Shown here one piece after another: positions 8,580 through 17,649 of a stretch of DNA of 64,000 bases. Where the stretch lies: positions 1 through 64,000 of the forward strand of contig JAHHQP010000007.1 of the NCBI GenBank assembly GCA_020026355.1, given 5' to 3'. The translations under genes and the position numbers were made by a program. The DNA is from Bacteroidales bacterium (GTDB taxonomy: Bacteria; Bacteroidota; Bacteroidia; Bacteroidales; UBA932). Position 1 is the first letter of the stretch. Each line of letters begins with the position of its first letter. The notes under the pieces were generated by a model that worked only from the letters and a program-made list of their open reading frames with translations, ran no database searches and was not told the DNA's origin.

Positions 8580-8753
8580 TTATTTGGCAGCCTCTACAGA
8601 AGCTTTTCTGAAGTCTTTCATCAATTTCATGAGGTTCAAAGCTGCTTTACGTGCACGTGCACCTGCTGCTTTATTACCTTTCACTACCTGAGCGTCTGCA
8701 TTCTCTACGAACACTGCATACTCAGCTTTGATCTGATCTACAAGCTCTTTCAT
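8580..8753 (-). CDS. Histone H1-like (Hc1-type) small basic protein
   Basis: A 57-residue Lys/Ala-rich protein starting MKELVDQIKAEYAVFV and ending in KDFRKASVEAAK, with a central KGNKAAGARARKAAL stretch. This composition and size match the H1/Hc1-like proteins present across Bacteroidales, which are thought to bind DNA non-specifically in the nucleoid. It was found by reading the minus strand directly. The strong terminator immediately downstream supports it as a real transcript. Confidence 0.85.
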   Translation of the reverse strand: MKELVDQIKAEYAVFVENADAQVVKGNKAAGARARKAALNLMKLMKDFRKASVEAAK

Positions 8754-8835
8754 TTTTTCTGATTTTTAAAGATGTTTAAACATTTACCATCAAAACTTTT
8801 GCAAGATATAAAGAACTTTTTGAAAAACAAACCTT

Positions 8836-9420
8836 CTATTGCGCTTTATTCACTTTTTTTCGAATATTTACCACATTCATAGCCCTGTCAGGACCGATAG
8901 TGCCGAAAGCTTTGATTCCTTCGATCACTTTCTCGCAGATTTCAGGCATTTGTTCCATTTCGTCCTTGCTCAACTCACCGAGCACGAAGTCAATCTGGCC
9001 ACCTTTTGAAAATTCATTTCCGATACCCACCCTTATACGGGCGTAATCCTGTGTTCCGAGCAATTCCGTGATGTTGCCTAGTCCGTTGTGCCCTCCGGCG
9101 CTTCCGTTCTTTCTGAGGCGGATTGTTCCGAAAGGAATATTCAGGTCATCCGAAATCACCAGCAGATTCTCTACCGGTATGTTCAGCTCCTTCATCCAGT
9201 AGCGGACAGCCTTTCCACTCAGATTCATGTAGGTGGAAGGTTTCAGCAGCGTGAATTTCCTTCCTTTGAAGGAAATCTGTGCCGTGCTGCCGTAGCGTCC
9301 GGTCTGGAAAACAATATTGGATGCCTTGGCCCAGGCATCCAATACCATAAATCCCATATTGTGTCTTGTATTCTCGTACTCGACGCCAATATTTCCTAAT
9401 CCTGCAATCAGGTAATTCAT
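8836..9420 (-). CDS. pth: Peptidyl-tRNA hydrolase
   Basis: Releases tRNA from prematurely dropped peptidyl-tRNA. The 194-residue protein has the family's GLGNIGVEYENTRHNMGF start with the catalytic His, KPSTYMNLSGKAV with a substrate-contacting Asn, and the SDDLNIPFG loop with the conserved Asp. It lies 16 bases downstream of rplY in the same direction, a common bacterial pairing. Confidence 0.96.
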   Translation of the reverse strand: MNYLIAGLGNIGVEYENTRHNMGFMVLDAWAKASNIVFQTGRYGSTAQISFKGRKFTLLKPSTYMNLSGKAVRYWMKELNIPVENLLVISDDLNIPFGTIRLRKNGSAGGHNGLGNITELLGTQDYARIRVGIGNEFSKGGQIDFVLGELSKDEMEQMPEICEKVIEGIKAFGTIGPDRAMNVVNIRKKVNKAQ

Positions 9421-9436
9421 TTCAGATTACGGATTA

Positions 9437-10012
9437 CTACTCAGCGTTCTTAGCCTGTGCAGTCGCACGGGTAGGTCTGACGGAGCAGATGATGGTTGCC
9501 TTAGGGGATACGATGGTAACGCCCTCGTAGTTGAGGTCACCAGCAACGATCTGCTTGCCGATCATGAGGTTGGTAGTATCTACTTCAAGAAGGTCAGGAA
9601 GCTTGTCCATCATAGCGCTCACGCGGAGTTTGCGGCTGGAAACGAGGAGCTTGCCACCCATCTTCACACCCTCGGAGTGTCCTGTAACCTGTACCGGAAC
9701 GTTGATGACCACTGGCTTGTCTGCTACGACGTTGAGGAAGTCGACGTGGAGAGCCTCGTCAGTTACCGGGTGATACTGGATCTCGTGGAGCACGCAGTTC
9801 AGTTTCGTACCGTTGCTGAGCTCGAGGTCGATGATGAAGGAGTTCGGAGTGTGGGTGATGGTCTTGAGGTCCTTTGCGTCGATGGAGAAAAGGATGTTCT
9901 CCAGTCCGTTACCGTAAATGTTGCAAGGAACGAATCCCTCTCTGCGGATAGCCTTGATGGCTGCTTTGTTGCCGGCCTCGCGGACCTGGCCTTTCAATTC
10001 AATGTGTTTCAT
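9437..10012 (-). CDS. rplY: 50S ribosomal protein L25 / CTC family
   Basis: Binds 5S rRNA in the large subunit. The 191-residue protein has the N-terminal L25 beta-barrel (AIRREGFVPCNIYGNG; LHVDFLNV) and the longer C-terminal CTC/TL5 domain (VQVTGHSEGVKMGG), so it is the long form rather than the short E. coli form. It is first in the rplY-pth unit behind a leader with two hairpins. Confidence 0.95.
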   Translation of the reverse strand: MKHIELKGQVREAGNKAAIKAIRREGFVPCNIYGNGLENILFSIDAKDLKTITHTPNSFIIDLELSNGTKLNCVLHEIQYHPVTDEALHVDFLNVVADKPVVINVPVQVTGHSEGVKMGGKLLVSSRKLRVSAMMDKLPDLLEVDTTNLMIGKQIVAGDLNYEGVTIVSPKATIICSVRPTRATAQAKNAE

Positions 10013-10117
10013 TGTTTCGTTTGATTTAAAATGTGTTACTCAGTCCTGTCTCCGTGCTTCTGCAAGCTCTCGGAGGAGAACCCCATTGCACCAAAAAGCA
10101 TCGTGCTTTTTATGGGG
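10013..10117 (-). promoter_or_regulatory. Structured leader of rplY-pth
   Basis: Between the -7 box and the rplY ATG the transcript can form two hairpins. The first (10081-10117) has an outer CCCCAT/ATGGGG pairing and an inner perfect AAAAAGCA/TGCTTTTT stem around CGA. The second (10050-10075) pairs CTCCG with CGGAG around an inner GCTT/AAGC stem with loop GCAG. A ribosomal-protein autoregulatory leader is a reasonable inference; I cannot match it to a named RNA family. Confidence 0.5.
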
Positions 10118-10120
10118 TTG

Positions 10121-10128
10121 CAAATATA
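10121..10128 (-). promoter_or_regulatory. rplY promoter (-7 box TATATTTG)
   Basis: The minus-strand TATATTTG matches TAnnTTTG and predicts a start near 10114, just before the first leader hairpin. Confidence 0.55.
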
Positions 10129-10139
10129 GTGATTATTTG

Positions 10140-11375
10140 TCACTTTACAAGGCCTGACACGATATTCCAGTCCAAAGTTCTGTAATGATCGTTCAGATAA
10201 GGCTTCTGATTACTAGGAAGATACATGCTCAGTCCACTGTAGGTCCCGATCTTGAAGCCGTTCTGGCTCAGCATGAATTCCTTGGTCGCTGCCTTGTAGA
10301 TGATGCAGGCGTCCAGCGCGGCCTGAAGTTCGTCCGTTTCCGCAGCAGAGGCTCCTGCTTTGATGAAGATGTCCTTGAGATCGAAGAAATAGTCATGATT
10401 GTCGCGGAAGTACCGTTGTACGGCTTTCCGGTCCATCCTCTCGAGGCTGGAGCGATATTTTTCCGTCAGTTTTCCACAGGTTTGGGCCAATGGTGTCAGC
10501 CTGCTGGTCCGGACCAGTGAAATGGTTGCCGACTGTTCCCAGCCTGTCTTGGACTCATATTGCTCGAAATAGTCGCGGCAGATCCGCTCGGGACCGTATT
10601 CCGGATTCTTGAACAGGTTCTCGATGATTTTCTTGTAGTTGAAACCGTCCGCCAGGATCTCGGTCTGAGAGAAACCGATCTTGTCGGCGACCTCGCGGAG
10701 TTCCCAGGCGCATTCCACCCCGCCCATCAGGCAACAGTCGAATAGCAGGTAGTCCAGATGCATCGGAAAAGCATCCGCGAAGGCTTTCAGTTCCATTTCG
10801 TAAGACTCTTTCCCCACGGCGTCCTGACCGATGCTTTTCTGCCGGCCTCTCTGCCAGATGTCTCCGCCGGCTTCGAAATCGTGTTCATGTCCGTAATATC
10901 CGGTCGGCAGCCATCCGGTCGCATGGGACGAGAAAAGCATTCCGTATCTGTGCCGCGGATATTTCTTCCGGATGAAGCGGAGGACCTTCTCCATGGTCTC
11001 CGGATCGGCGGCGTTGAGTTCCGGCCGAAGGGTCAGCAGTGTCTCCAGCTGGGGAGAGCCATCCGGTCTCCGGTACAGTCTGAACAGGTGTGCCGGGGCT
11101 CCTTCCGGATATGCGGCGTAATCCGTCAGCCGGCAGAAGATCAGGACCACGTTATTGTCCTTTCTTTTTCCGGGCAGGTAGTTCTCGGTCAATTCCTGGA
11201 AATCGCTCTTGATGAAGGAAGCGAGGGAATTGTGGCCGGCCGCATAGTAGATGAAGACATTCCTGCCTTGGTCATAGGGCTGTTCCGGCTTTTCGCAGGA
11301 AACGGTGGCCAGGGCGGTCAGCAGGAGGAAAGTCACGGCCAGCAGGCCGGAAATATTTCTGGATCTTGTTTTCAT
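10140..11375 (-). CDS. Clostripain-family (C11) cysteine peptidase lipoprotein
   Basis: A 411-residue lipoprotein (lipobox ATVSC, Cys27). The C11 catalytic pair is visible: His151 in SSHATGW and the Cys in FDCCLMGGVE (Cys214/215). The fold start RNVFIYYAAGHNSLA is typical. Family members cleave after Arg or Lys and are often secreted proteases in gut Bacteroidales. The TATCTTTG box at 11383-11390 ends only seven bases before the ATG, so the mRNA may be nearly leaderless. It is a single-gene unit divergent from the M49 gene. Confidence 0.85.
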   Translation of the reverse strand: MKTRSRNISGLLAVTFLLLTALATVSCEKPEQPYDQGRNVFIYYAAGHNSLASFIKSDFQELTENYLPGKRKDNNVVLIFCRLTDYAAYPEGAPAHLFRLYRRPDGSPQLETLLTLRPELNAADPETMEKVLRFIRKKYPRHRYGMLFSSHATGWLPTGYYGHEHDFEAGGDIWQRGRQKSIGQDAVGKESYEMELKAFADAFPMHLDYLLFDCCLMGGVECAWELREVADKIGFSQTEILADGFNYKKIIENLFKNPEYGPERICRDYFEQYESKTGWEQSATISLVRTSRLTPLAQTCGKLTEKYRSSLERMDRKAVQRYFRDNHDYFFDLKDIFIKAGASAAETDELQAALDACIIYKAATKEFMLSQNGFKIGTYSGLSMYLPSNQKPYLNDHYRTLDWNIVSGLVK

Positions 11376-11382
11376 AGCCTTG

Positions 11383-11390
11383 CAAAGATA
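11383..11390 (-). promoter_or_regulatory. C11 peptidase promoter box (TATCTTTG)
   Basis: The minus-strand TATCTTTG lies so close to the ATG (11373-11375) that the predicted transcript would begin at or within a few bases of the start codon. Confidence 0.5.
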
Positions 11391-11409
11391 AGTATTTGAT
11401 TGAAATTAT

Positions 11410-11417
11410 TATATTTG
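11410..11417 (+). promoter_or_regulatory. Promoter box of the classical M49 peptidase gene (TATATTTG)
   Basis: TATATTTG matches TAnnTTTG and predicts a start near 11424, giving a leader of about 37 bases to the ATG at 11461. Confidence 0.5.
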
Positions 11418-11460
11418 TAGGTCACGTCCTCTCCCGATGGAGAGCAAAAATAACGATAAT

Positions 11461-13473
11461 ATGAAAAACACAGTCAAAATGTTGGTATGTGCAGGTTGTG
11501 CCGCTGCGATGGCTTCATGTTCGCAGAATCCTGTCCAGGAAGGACAGAGTGATTTCAAGTATCTCGTCGATGAGTTCGCGGATCTGAAGATCATGAAATA
11601 TAAGGTGCCGGGCTGGGCGGAACTCAGCCTGCAGCAGAAGGAATACGTCTATCATCTTTCGGAAGCGGCCAAGTACGGCCGTGACATCATCTGGGCTCAG
11701 AACTGTGAGGTCAATCTTCCGATCCGTCATGCCGTGGAGAAGATCATCTCCGATTATCCAGGAGACCGGGAGTGTCAGGACTATCAGAACTTCCTTGTCT
11801 ATGCGAAACGGCTCTTCTTCAGTAACGGTATCCATCATCATTATGCTGAAGACAAGTTCTTCCCGTCCTGTCCGCAGGAGTATTTCAAATCTCTGATGGA
11901 GGCATCCGGAGTAACCGGAGATCAAGCCGGGCTGCTGGCCGCGATCTATGATCCGGCCATCTATCCTCAGCGCAAGTCCAACAACCCGAACGGTGATATC
12001 GTGGCGGAGTCCGCTGTGGATTTCTACGATAACGTGACCCGTGAGGAGGTCGAGGCTTTCTACGACAAGCTGGAGGACCCGAGCGATCCGCATCCGATTT
12101 CCTATGGCCTGAACAGCAAGGTGGTCAAGGGAGCGGACGGTGTGGTCCGTGAGGAAGTCTATAAGGTCGGCGGTCTCTACGGGGAAGCTCTGGAGAAAAT
12201 CTGCGCTGAACTGGAGAAAGCCCGGAAAGTCGCGGAGAACGAGACCCAGAAAGAATATATCGGTACTTTGATCGATTATTACCGGACTGGTAATCTTCGC
12301 AAATGGGATGAATACAATCTGAAGTGGGTGGACGATACTTTGGGCACGGTCGATTTCGTCAATGGATTCGTGGAAGACTACAATGATCCGCTCGGCCGCA
12401 AGGCTACTTGGGAAGGTCTGGTGAATTTCCGGGATGCTGAGGCTTCCAAGAGGACGGAGACCATCAGTCTGAACGCCCAATGGTTCGAGGACCATTCTCC
12501 GGTCGATCCTCGTTTCCGCAAGAAGGAAGTGAAGGGCATTTCCGCCAAGGTCATCAATGCGGCCTGTCTGGCTGGTGACTGCTATCCGGCAACTCCGATC
12601 GGTATCAATCTTCCGAATGCGGACTGGATCCGTAAGGAATACGGTTCGAAATCCGTGACGATCGCGAACATTACCCATGCTTACGATGCTGCGGCCAAGG
12701 AAAGTCCGAAGAGCACGCTCAACGAATTCGCCTGGTCGGAGGAGGAGATCGCGCTGGAGAAGAAATATGCGGCCCTGACCGATGAAATCCATACGGATCT
12801 TCACGAATGTCTCGGCCATGGTTCCGGACAGCTCCTGCCGGGAACTTCGCCTACTGCCTTGAAGGAATACAGTGCAGCCCTTGAGGAAGCACGTGCAGAC
12901 CTTTTCGGCCTGTATTATGTCGGTGACCCGAAACTGGTCGAACTTGGTATTCTGCCGGATGGGGAAGCTTATAAAGCACAGTATGAGAATTATATCCGTA
13001 ACGGACTCATGGTTCAGTTCACAAGAGTGGAACTGGGACGTCCGAATACGGAGGCCCACATGCAGAACCGCAAGCTCATCGCCGAATGGTGCTATGAGAA
13101 GGGAGCTGCGGACAAGGTCATCGAGAAGAAGGTCCGTGATGGAAAGACTTATTTCGTGGTCAATGATTTCGTCGCTCTCCGTGGACTCTTCGCGGACCTG
13201 CTGGCAGAAATCCAGCGTATCAAGTCCGAAGGAGACTATGAGGCGGGCAAGAACCTGATCGAGACCTATGCCGTCCATATCGATCCGGAACTCCATAAGG
13301 AAGTGAAGGTGCGTTATGAAGCCCTTCATCTGAAACCTTACGGCGGCTTCGTGAATCCGGACATCGTTCCGGTAACGGTAGACGGTAAGGTGACGGATTA
13401 TGAAATCCGTTATACGGATGATTACCTCGGACAGATGATGGAATACGGTCGCAGATATGCGACCCTCCGTTAA
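11461..13473 (+). CDS. Dipeptidyl peptidase III-like M49 lipoprotein
   Basis: Removes N-terminal dipeptides. The frame opens at 11437, but the ATG at 11461 gives a normal lipoprotein signal (lipobox AMASC) and a 670-residue protein, so I use it. The zinc motif HECLGH (residues 448-453) and EEARAD (475-480) are the canonical M49 HEXXGH and EExxA(D/E) motifs. Homologues in databases are sometimes mislabelled dihydrofolate reductase. It is expected on the periplasmic face of a membrane. The xerD start lies two bases after its stop. Compare the HEXXH-type relative at 3044-4666. Confidence 0.88.
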   Translation: MKNTVKMLVCAGCAAAMASCSQNPVQEGQSDFKYLVDEFADLKIMKYKVPGWAELSLQQKEYVYHLSEAAKYGRDIIWAQNCEVNLPIRHAVEKIISDYPGDRECQDYQNFLVYAKRLFFSNGIHHHYAEDKFFPSCPQEYFKSLMEASGVTGDQAGLLAAIYDPAIYPQRKSNNPNGDIVAESAVDFYDNVTREEVEAFYDKLEDPSDPHPISYGLNSKVVKGADGVVREEVYKVGGLYGEALEKICAELEKARKVAENETQKEYIGTLIDYYRTGNLRKWDEYNLKWVDDTLGTVDFVNGFVEDYNDPLGRKATWEGLVNFRDAEASKRTETISLNAQWFEDHSPVDPRFRKKEVKGISAKVINAACLAGDCYPATPIGINLPNADWIRKEYGSKSVTIANITHAYDAAAKESPKSTLNEFAWSEEEIALEKKYAALTDEIHTDLHECLGHGSGQLLPGTSPTALKEYSAALEEARADLFGLYYVGDPKLVELGILPDGEAYKAQYENYIRNGLMVQFTRVELGRPNTEAHMQNRKLIAEWCYEKGAADKVIEKKVRDGKTYFVVNDFVALRGLFADLLAEIQRIKSEGDYEAGKNLIETYAVHIDPELHKEVKVRYEALHLKPYGGFVNPDIVPVTVDGKVTDYEIRYTDDYLGQMMEYGRRYATLR

Positions 13474-13474
13474 G

Positions 13475-14335
13475 ATGTCCGGTCGGCGCTACATAGAGGA
13501 CTACGCTTGGTATCTCAAGATTGAACGTGCGATGTCACCCTATACGGTGGCATCGTACTGTTCTGATGTACAGGCTTTTCTGGATTTCTGCCCGAAGCCG
13601 CCTGAAAAAGTGGAGGCGGAGGATATCCTGGCCTTCCTGGCATCCCGGCAGAACATGGCTAAACGTTCTCAGGCTCGTTTCCTGAGCGCGTTGAAATCTT
13701 TTTATCGTTGGTTGATTCTGGACGGTGAGCGGATTACGGATCCCTGTGATCGGATCGATGCACCGAAACTTGGCCGTTACTTGCCGGAAGTGCTGTCTGT
13801 CGATGAGGTTGTGGATATCTTGGAATCTGTGGATCTGAATTCGGAGAAAGGACTCCGGGACCGAGCGATTCTGGAGGTGCTCTACGGTTGTGGACTGAGG
13901 GTTTCTGAATTGACGGAACTGAAGGTGCAGGATCTCTTTTTCGAAGAGGGCTTTGTCCGTGTCGTAGGGAAAGGGAACAAGCAACGTCTGGTCCCGATCG
14001 GTGAACCGGCGATGGAAGCGGTGCAGGCTTATCTGGATGCACGTAGCTTCCCGACTCAGGAACATGTCTTCCTGAACCGGAATGGCGGTTCATTGAGTCG
14101 GGTGTCGGTATTCAAAATGATCAAGGCACAAGCTATGAAGGCTGGAGTGAAGAAAGAAATCTCACCGCATACTTTCCGCCATTCTTTTGCGACCCACCTC
14201 GTCGAGAACGGGGCTGATCTCAGAATGGTGCAGGAAATGTTAGGTCATGAGAGCATCACGACCACGGAAATCTATACGCATGTGGATACTTCAACCTGGC
14301 AGCGGGATGTCATTGCTCATCACCCCCGTAGATGA
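13475..14335 (+). CDS. xerD: XerD-type tyrosine recombinase
   Basis: Site-specific recombinase of the Xer type, which resolves chromosome dimers at dif. From the ATG at 13475 the protein has 286 residues. The catalytic set is complete: Arg142 (GCGLRVSEL), Lys166 (GKGNKQR), His232 and Arg235 (HTFRHSF), His258 (LGHES) and Tyr267 (EIYTHVD). The N-terminal SAM-like core-binding domain covers about residues 1-100. The frame is open back to 13457, but that start overlaps the upstream gene. Its end overlaps the opposing serine hydrolase gene by 26 bases. No integrase-type attachment sites or phage genes are nearby, so a housekeeping role is likely. Confidence 0.9.
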   Translation: MSGRRYIEDYAWYLKIERAMSPYTVASYCSDVQAFLDFCPKPPEKVEAEDILAFLASRQNMAKRSQARFLSALKSFYRWLILDGERITDPCDRIDAPKLGRYLPEVLSVDEVVDILESVDLNSEKGLRDRAILEVLYGCGLRVSELTELKVQDLFFEEGFVRVVGKGNKQRLVPIGEPAMEAVQAYLDARSFPTQEHVFLNRNGGSLSRVSVFKMIKAQAMKAGVKKEISPHTFRHSFATHLVENGADLRMVQEMLGHESITTTEIYTHVDTSTWQRDVIAHHPRR

Positions 14336-15653
14336 GGGGAGCATCCGTCAGGAATTCCGGTTGAGGCTTGAAAAGGTCAATGGCCGGAAGTTGATCGCCG
14401 GCAATCCTGCGGCAGTCTTTGAACAGCTGGTTGGTGTACCGTGGCTGTGAAGGACCTTTCCAGGTACTGGTGTTCGTGATCATGATCCAGCATTCTCCGT
14501 CTGGAAAATATTTGATCAAGGCGCTGGTTCCGGCCAGTGTACCTGTCCTGGACCATCCGGATGCCGGGTTCGTGTCGTTCCAGCCCAAGGAGAATCTTTC
14601 CCGGGTCGTGAAGTCGGTCATGGCTTTGAAGGATTCTCTGGAGATGATGTCCGGAACTTCCGGTCTTCCGTCGATGGAGGCCACAAAACGGGCCAGTTCA
14701 ATGGTCGAGCCGCACCATGCCCCTGCTCCGGAGAGCAAAGGAAGGTTGTTCCCGCCGTAGCAACGTTCCACTGTTTTTCCGCTGCCATTGTATTCTTCCA
14801 CGTATTTTCCATCTCCTTCATGGGTATAGTAGCGGACTTCGTTCTTCCTTTTTCCTTTGTAGGTGTTGGAGGCGATGTGTATGTCGTAGCAGCCGGCCGG
14901 ATGGAGGACCTGCTGCTGCATGAAGTCTTCGTAACTCATTCCGCTGATTTTCTCGATGATGGCGGAGAGTATCATATAGCTGAAATTGGAGTATCGCTGT
15001 GCGGTTCCAGGCTGCCAGATCAGACGTCTTCTGAAAACGAGTCTGGCGAAATCTTCATAGGTCGGTGCATGATCCAGCTGCATCTGTACACGGACATCGT
15101 TGTTCGAGAAGACCGGATCTCTGTAGAAGCCGGCTTGATGGCGCAGCAGGTGCTCGACTGTGATTTTCTTGTAGTTCGGGTCCTTGATGACTTCGGTATA
15201 GGGCTCATCTTCCAGAATTCCGCCTTCTCCGAAGACTTTCGAGTCCAGACTGAGTTTATGATGGTCGCAGAGGACCATGATCCCGGCGGCGGTCAGCAGT
15301 TTGGATACGGAGGCCATCCTCAGCAGATGTCCCGGACCCATCTTGACGCCTTTTTCTTCATCGGCCCAACCGTAGCCACGGGCATAGACCAGAGAGTCGT
15401 TCCTGATGACTGCAAGCGAGGCTCCTTTGATGGCCCATTTTCTCAGGTAGCGTTCAACCTGACGGTCAATGTCTGGAATTCCGTTTCCGGACAGACGGTT
15501 GTCTGCAAGTTCTTCATTGAGCTGGACCAGGTCAGGTGCCGCCGTTGTCGTCATTGAAATTCGTTCTTCTTCTTTGCCGGAACTGCAGAGTCCGATGAGA
15601 CCGGCGGTGAGTATTCCGCCGGAAACCAGTGTCAGCCATTTCTTCAGTCTCAT
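14310..15653 (-). CDS. Serine hydrolase of the beta-lactamase / DD-peptidase fold
   Basis: A 447-residue exported protein. The acylation motif SVSK (Ser115-Lys118) sits in LRMASVSKLLTAAG, and the YSN triad is in QRYSNFSYMIL, as in class C beta-lactamase-like esterases and D-aminopeptidases. The signal peptide ends near GLIGLCSSG; the Leu before Cys is not a standard lipobox, so lipidation is uncertain. The start overlaps the upstream gene's stop (ATGA), making it the last gene of a six-gene operon. Probably an esterase or cell-wall peptidase; the substrate cannot be read from the sequence. Confidence 0.82.
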   Translation of the reverse strand: MRLKKWLTLVSGGILTAGLIGLCSSGKEEERISMTTTAAPDLVQLNEELADNRLSGNGIPDIDRQVERYLRKWAIKGASLAVIRNDSLVYARGYGWADEEKGVKMGPGHLLRMASVSKLLTAAGIMVLCDHHKLSLDSKVFGEGGILEDEPYTEVIKDPNYKKITVEHLLRHQAGFYRDPVFSNNDVRVQMQLDHAPTYEDFARLVFRRRLIWQPGTAQRYSNFSYMILSAIIEKISGMSYEDFMQQQVLHPAGCYDIHIASNTYKGKRKNEVRYYTHEGDGKYVEEYNGSGKTVERCYGGNNLPLLSGAGAWCGSTIELARFVASIDGRPEVPDIISRESFKAMTDFTTRERFSLGWNDTNPASGWSRTGTLAGTSALIKYFPDGECWIMITNTSTWKGPSQPRYTNQLFKDCRRIAGDQLPAIDLFKPQPEFLTDAPLIYGGDEQ

Positions 15654-16252
15654 TCTCCCTCCTTTCTGTCCATTCTCCGTTTCACATAGTCGGCGATGAC
15701 GGCAGCGGTTCCTTCAATGCCGAGCAGGGAAGAATCGATGCAGAAGTCATAGTTGGAGGCCATGCCCCAGTTGCCGAACGTATAATAATTGTAGTAGGCC
15801 TCGCGTTGGCGGTCTTTCTTCAGGATCAGGTTCTCCGCTTCTTCCGGGGTGATGCCTTCTTTGCGGACTGTCCTTTCTATACGGTGCTCCAGCGGTGCTG
15901 TGATGAAGAGGTCGATGCAGTACGGACGATTCCTCAGGATATAATCGGAGCAGCGACCGACGATGATGGCAGAGCCCAGATCGGCGATGTCATTGATGGC
16001 ATCACTTTGAATCTTGAAGAGACCATTGTCATTGACATAATTTTCGGCTTCAATGTTGAAGATGGAGAAGAAATTCTTTTTCTCGTCCATATGCTCGAAC
16101 AGCTCTTTGCTGAAGCCACTGTCCTGGGCGGCTTTGATGATGAGTTCCTTGTCATAGACCGGGATGCCCATGAGCCGGCCAAGGGTCAGGGCAATGTCTT
16201 TTCCACCACTGCCGAACTGACGTCCTATGTTGATGATCACTTTCTTTTCCAT
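15650..16252 (-). CDS. Cytidylate-kinase-like family protein
   Basis: A 200-residue protein whose N-terminus IINIGRQFGSGGKDIA is a P-loop-like GxxGSGGK segment. GIPVYDKELI, GSAIIVGRCSDYIL and the final basic segment match the cytidylate kinase-like family found next to MATE genes in Bacteroidales. It is not the housekeeping Cmk, which has a different motif set. It would phosphorylate a nucleotide or nucleotide-like substrate in the cytoplasm; the true substrate is unknown. It sits two bases after the MATE gene and overlaps the next gene by four bases. Confidence 0.8.
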   Translation of the reverse strand: MEKKVIINIGRQFGSGGKDIALTLGRLMGIPVYDKELIIKAAQDSGFSKELFEHMDEKKNFFSIFNIEAENYVNDNGLFKIQSDAINDIADLGSAIIVGRCSDYILRNRPYCIDLFITAPLEHRIERTVRKEGITPEEAENLILKKDRQREAYYNYYTFGNWGMASNYDFCIDSSLLGIEGTAAVIADYVKRRMDRKEGE

Positions 16253-16254
16253 GT

Positions 16255-17646
16255 TTATCTGAGTTTGCTGCCCAGGATGTCAGGGGCATCCCCGTCCTGG
16301 AGCTTCTTGAATTTCTTGAATACGCTGACCAGCATGATGACGGTCATGATGGCGGCAATGGCATCAGAGATCGGGAAACTGATCCAGATGCCGTTCTCCC
16401 CGCAGATTCCGGGAACGGCGTAGAGCAGCGGGATGAGGAACAGCACCTGTCTCGAAAGGGAGAGGATGATGCTCCGGTTTACCATGCCGAGGCTCTGGAA
16501 GAAGTAGGTGGACACGATCTGGAATCCGACGAAAGGAAAGAGGATATTCGTGATCTGGAGTCCGTCGATGGCTCGTCGGATCAGTTCAGGATCGTCTGTG
16601 AAGATGGATACTGCCGGTCTGGCTGCGAATTCCGAGATGAGGAAGCAGCAGGTGCAGATGATGGTGGCGATGATGACGCTCTTCTTGAAGACTTCACGTA
16701 CACGAGTGTATTTGCGGGCTCCGTAGTTGAAGCCGGCGATCGGCTGCATGCCCTGGTTGAGGCCGGAGCAGATCATCACGAAGATGAAGGTAATGCGGTT
16801 GATGATACCGTAGGAACCGATGCCGAGGTCACCGCTGTATCTGAGCAGCTGCTGGTTGATGAACAGGGTTACCATGCAGGCAGCCGTGTTCATGAGGAAT
16901 GGGCCCATGCCGATGGATAGGGAGTCTTTCGCGACTCTCGCGTCTATTCGGAATATGTTCCTGTCCAGTCGCAGGAACTTGTTTCTGCCGATGAAATGAA
17001 AGATCTCGATGATGGTGGTGATCACCTGGGCGAGGACTGTGGCCAGGGCGGCTCCTTTGATGCCCATGCCGAAGCCAAAGATGAAGATAGGGTCCAGTGC
17101 TGTATTGAGCAGGACCGTTATCAGAGTCAAGGTCATCGCTTTCTTCGGATTACCGGAAGCACGCATGGCGCCGTTCAGTCCGAAATAGAGGTGAGTGATC
17201 AGGTTGCCGTACAAGATGATCTGCATGTATTCCCTGGCATAGCCGATCGTGTTCGCACTGGCACCGAAGAAATACAGGATCGGATCCAGGAAGGACAAGG
17301 TCAGAGCCATGAAGATGATGCTGGTGATGAAGCTCAGGGATACCAGGTTGGCGAGCACGATGTTCGCTGCCTTGTAGTTTTTTTGTCCGAGGAATACGGA
17401 TAACATGGTCATGCAGCCGATGCCGACCAAGGTGCCGATGGCGGTCGACAGGTTCATCAGCGGGAAGGTGACTGCAAGACCGGAAATGGCCAGCGGACCG
17501 ACACCGTTGCCGATGAAGATGCTGTCCACCATATTATATAAAGACGATGCCGTCATCGCAATGATGGCCGGCAACGCATATCTTTTCAGCAAGCTGCTGA
17601 TCTTTTCGGTCCCGAGCTCTGTCGGAATTTGTTTGTTTTCAGGCAT
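16255..17646 (-). CDS. MATE-family multidrug/cation efflux transporter
   Basis: A 463-residue inner-membrane protein with about 12 hydrophobic segments in two similar halves. The first half begins LLKRYALPAIIAMTASSLYNMVD and the second half contains SLSIGMGPFLMNTAACMVT; both repeats have the typical (A/G)P near the first helix. MATE proteins export organic cations in exchange for Na+ or H+. It starts three bases after the FKBP-type lipoprotein gene. Confidence 0.92.
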   Translation of the reverse strand: MPENKQIPTELGTEKISSLLKRYALPAIIAMTASSLYNMVDSIFIGNGVGPLAISGLAVTFPLMNLSTAIGTLVGIGCMTMLSVFLGQKNYKAANIVLANLVSLSFITSIIFMALTLSFLDPILYFFGASANTIGYAREYMQIILYGNLITHLYFGLNGAMRASGNPKKAMTLTLITVLLNTALDPIFIFGFGMGIKGAALATVLAQVITTIIEIFHFIGRNKFLRLDRNIFRIDARVAKDSLSIGMGPFLMNTAACMVTLFINQQLLRYSGDLGIGSYGIINRITFIFVMICSGLNQGMQPIAGFNYGARKYTRVREVFKKSVIIATIICTCCFLISEFAARPAVSIFTDDPELIRRAIDGLQITNILFPFVGFQIVSTYFFQSLGMVNRSIILSLSRQVLFLIPLLYAVPGICGENGIWISFPISDAIAAIMTVIMLVSVFKKFKKLQDGDAPDILGSKLR

Positions 17647-17649
17647 TCG

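Noticed and set aside
11515..13329. A 604-residue open frame on the minus strand opposite the classical M49 gene
   Set aside because: The plus-strand gene has signal peptide and zinc motifs; the opposite frame is rich in Arg, Ile and Asp as expected from reading biased codons backwards, with no recognisable domain.
13475..14335. XerD-type recombinase as the integrase of a mobile element
   Set aside because: No attachment-site repeats, tRNA, phage or conjugation genes are nearby, and neighbours are housekeeping or secreted-enzyme genes.
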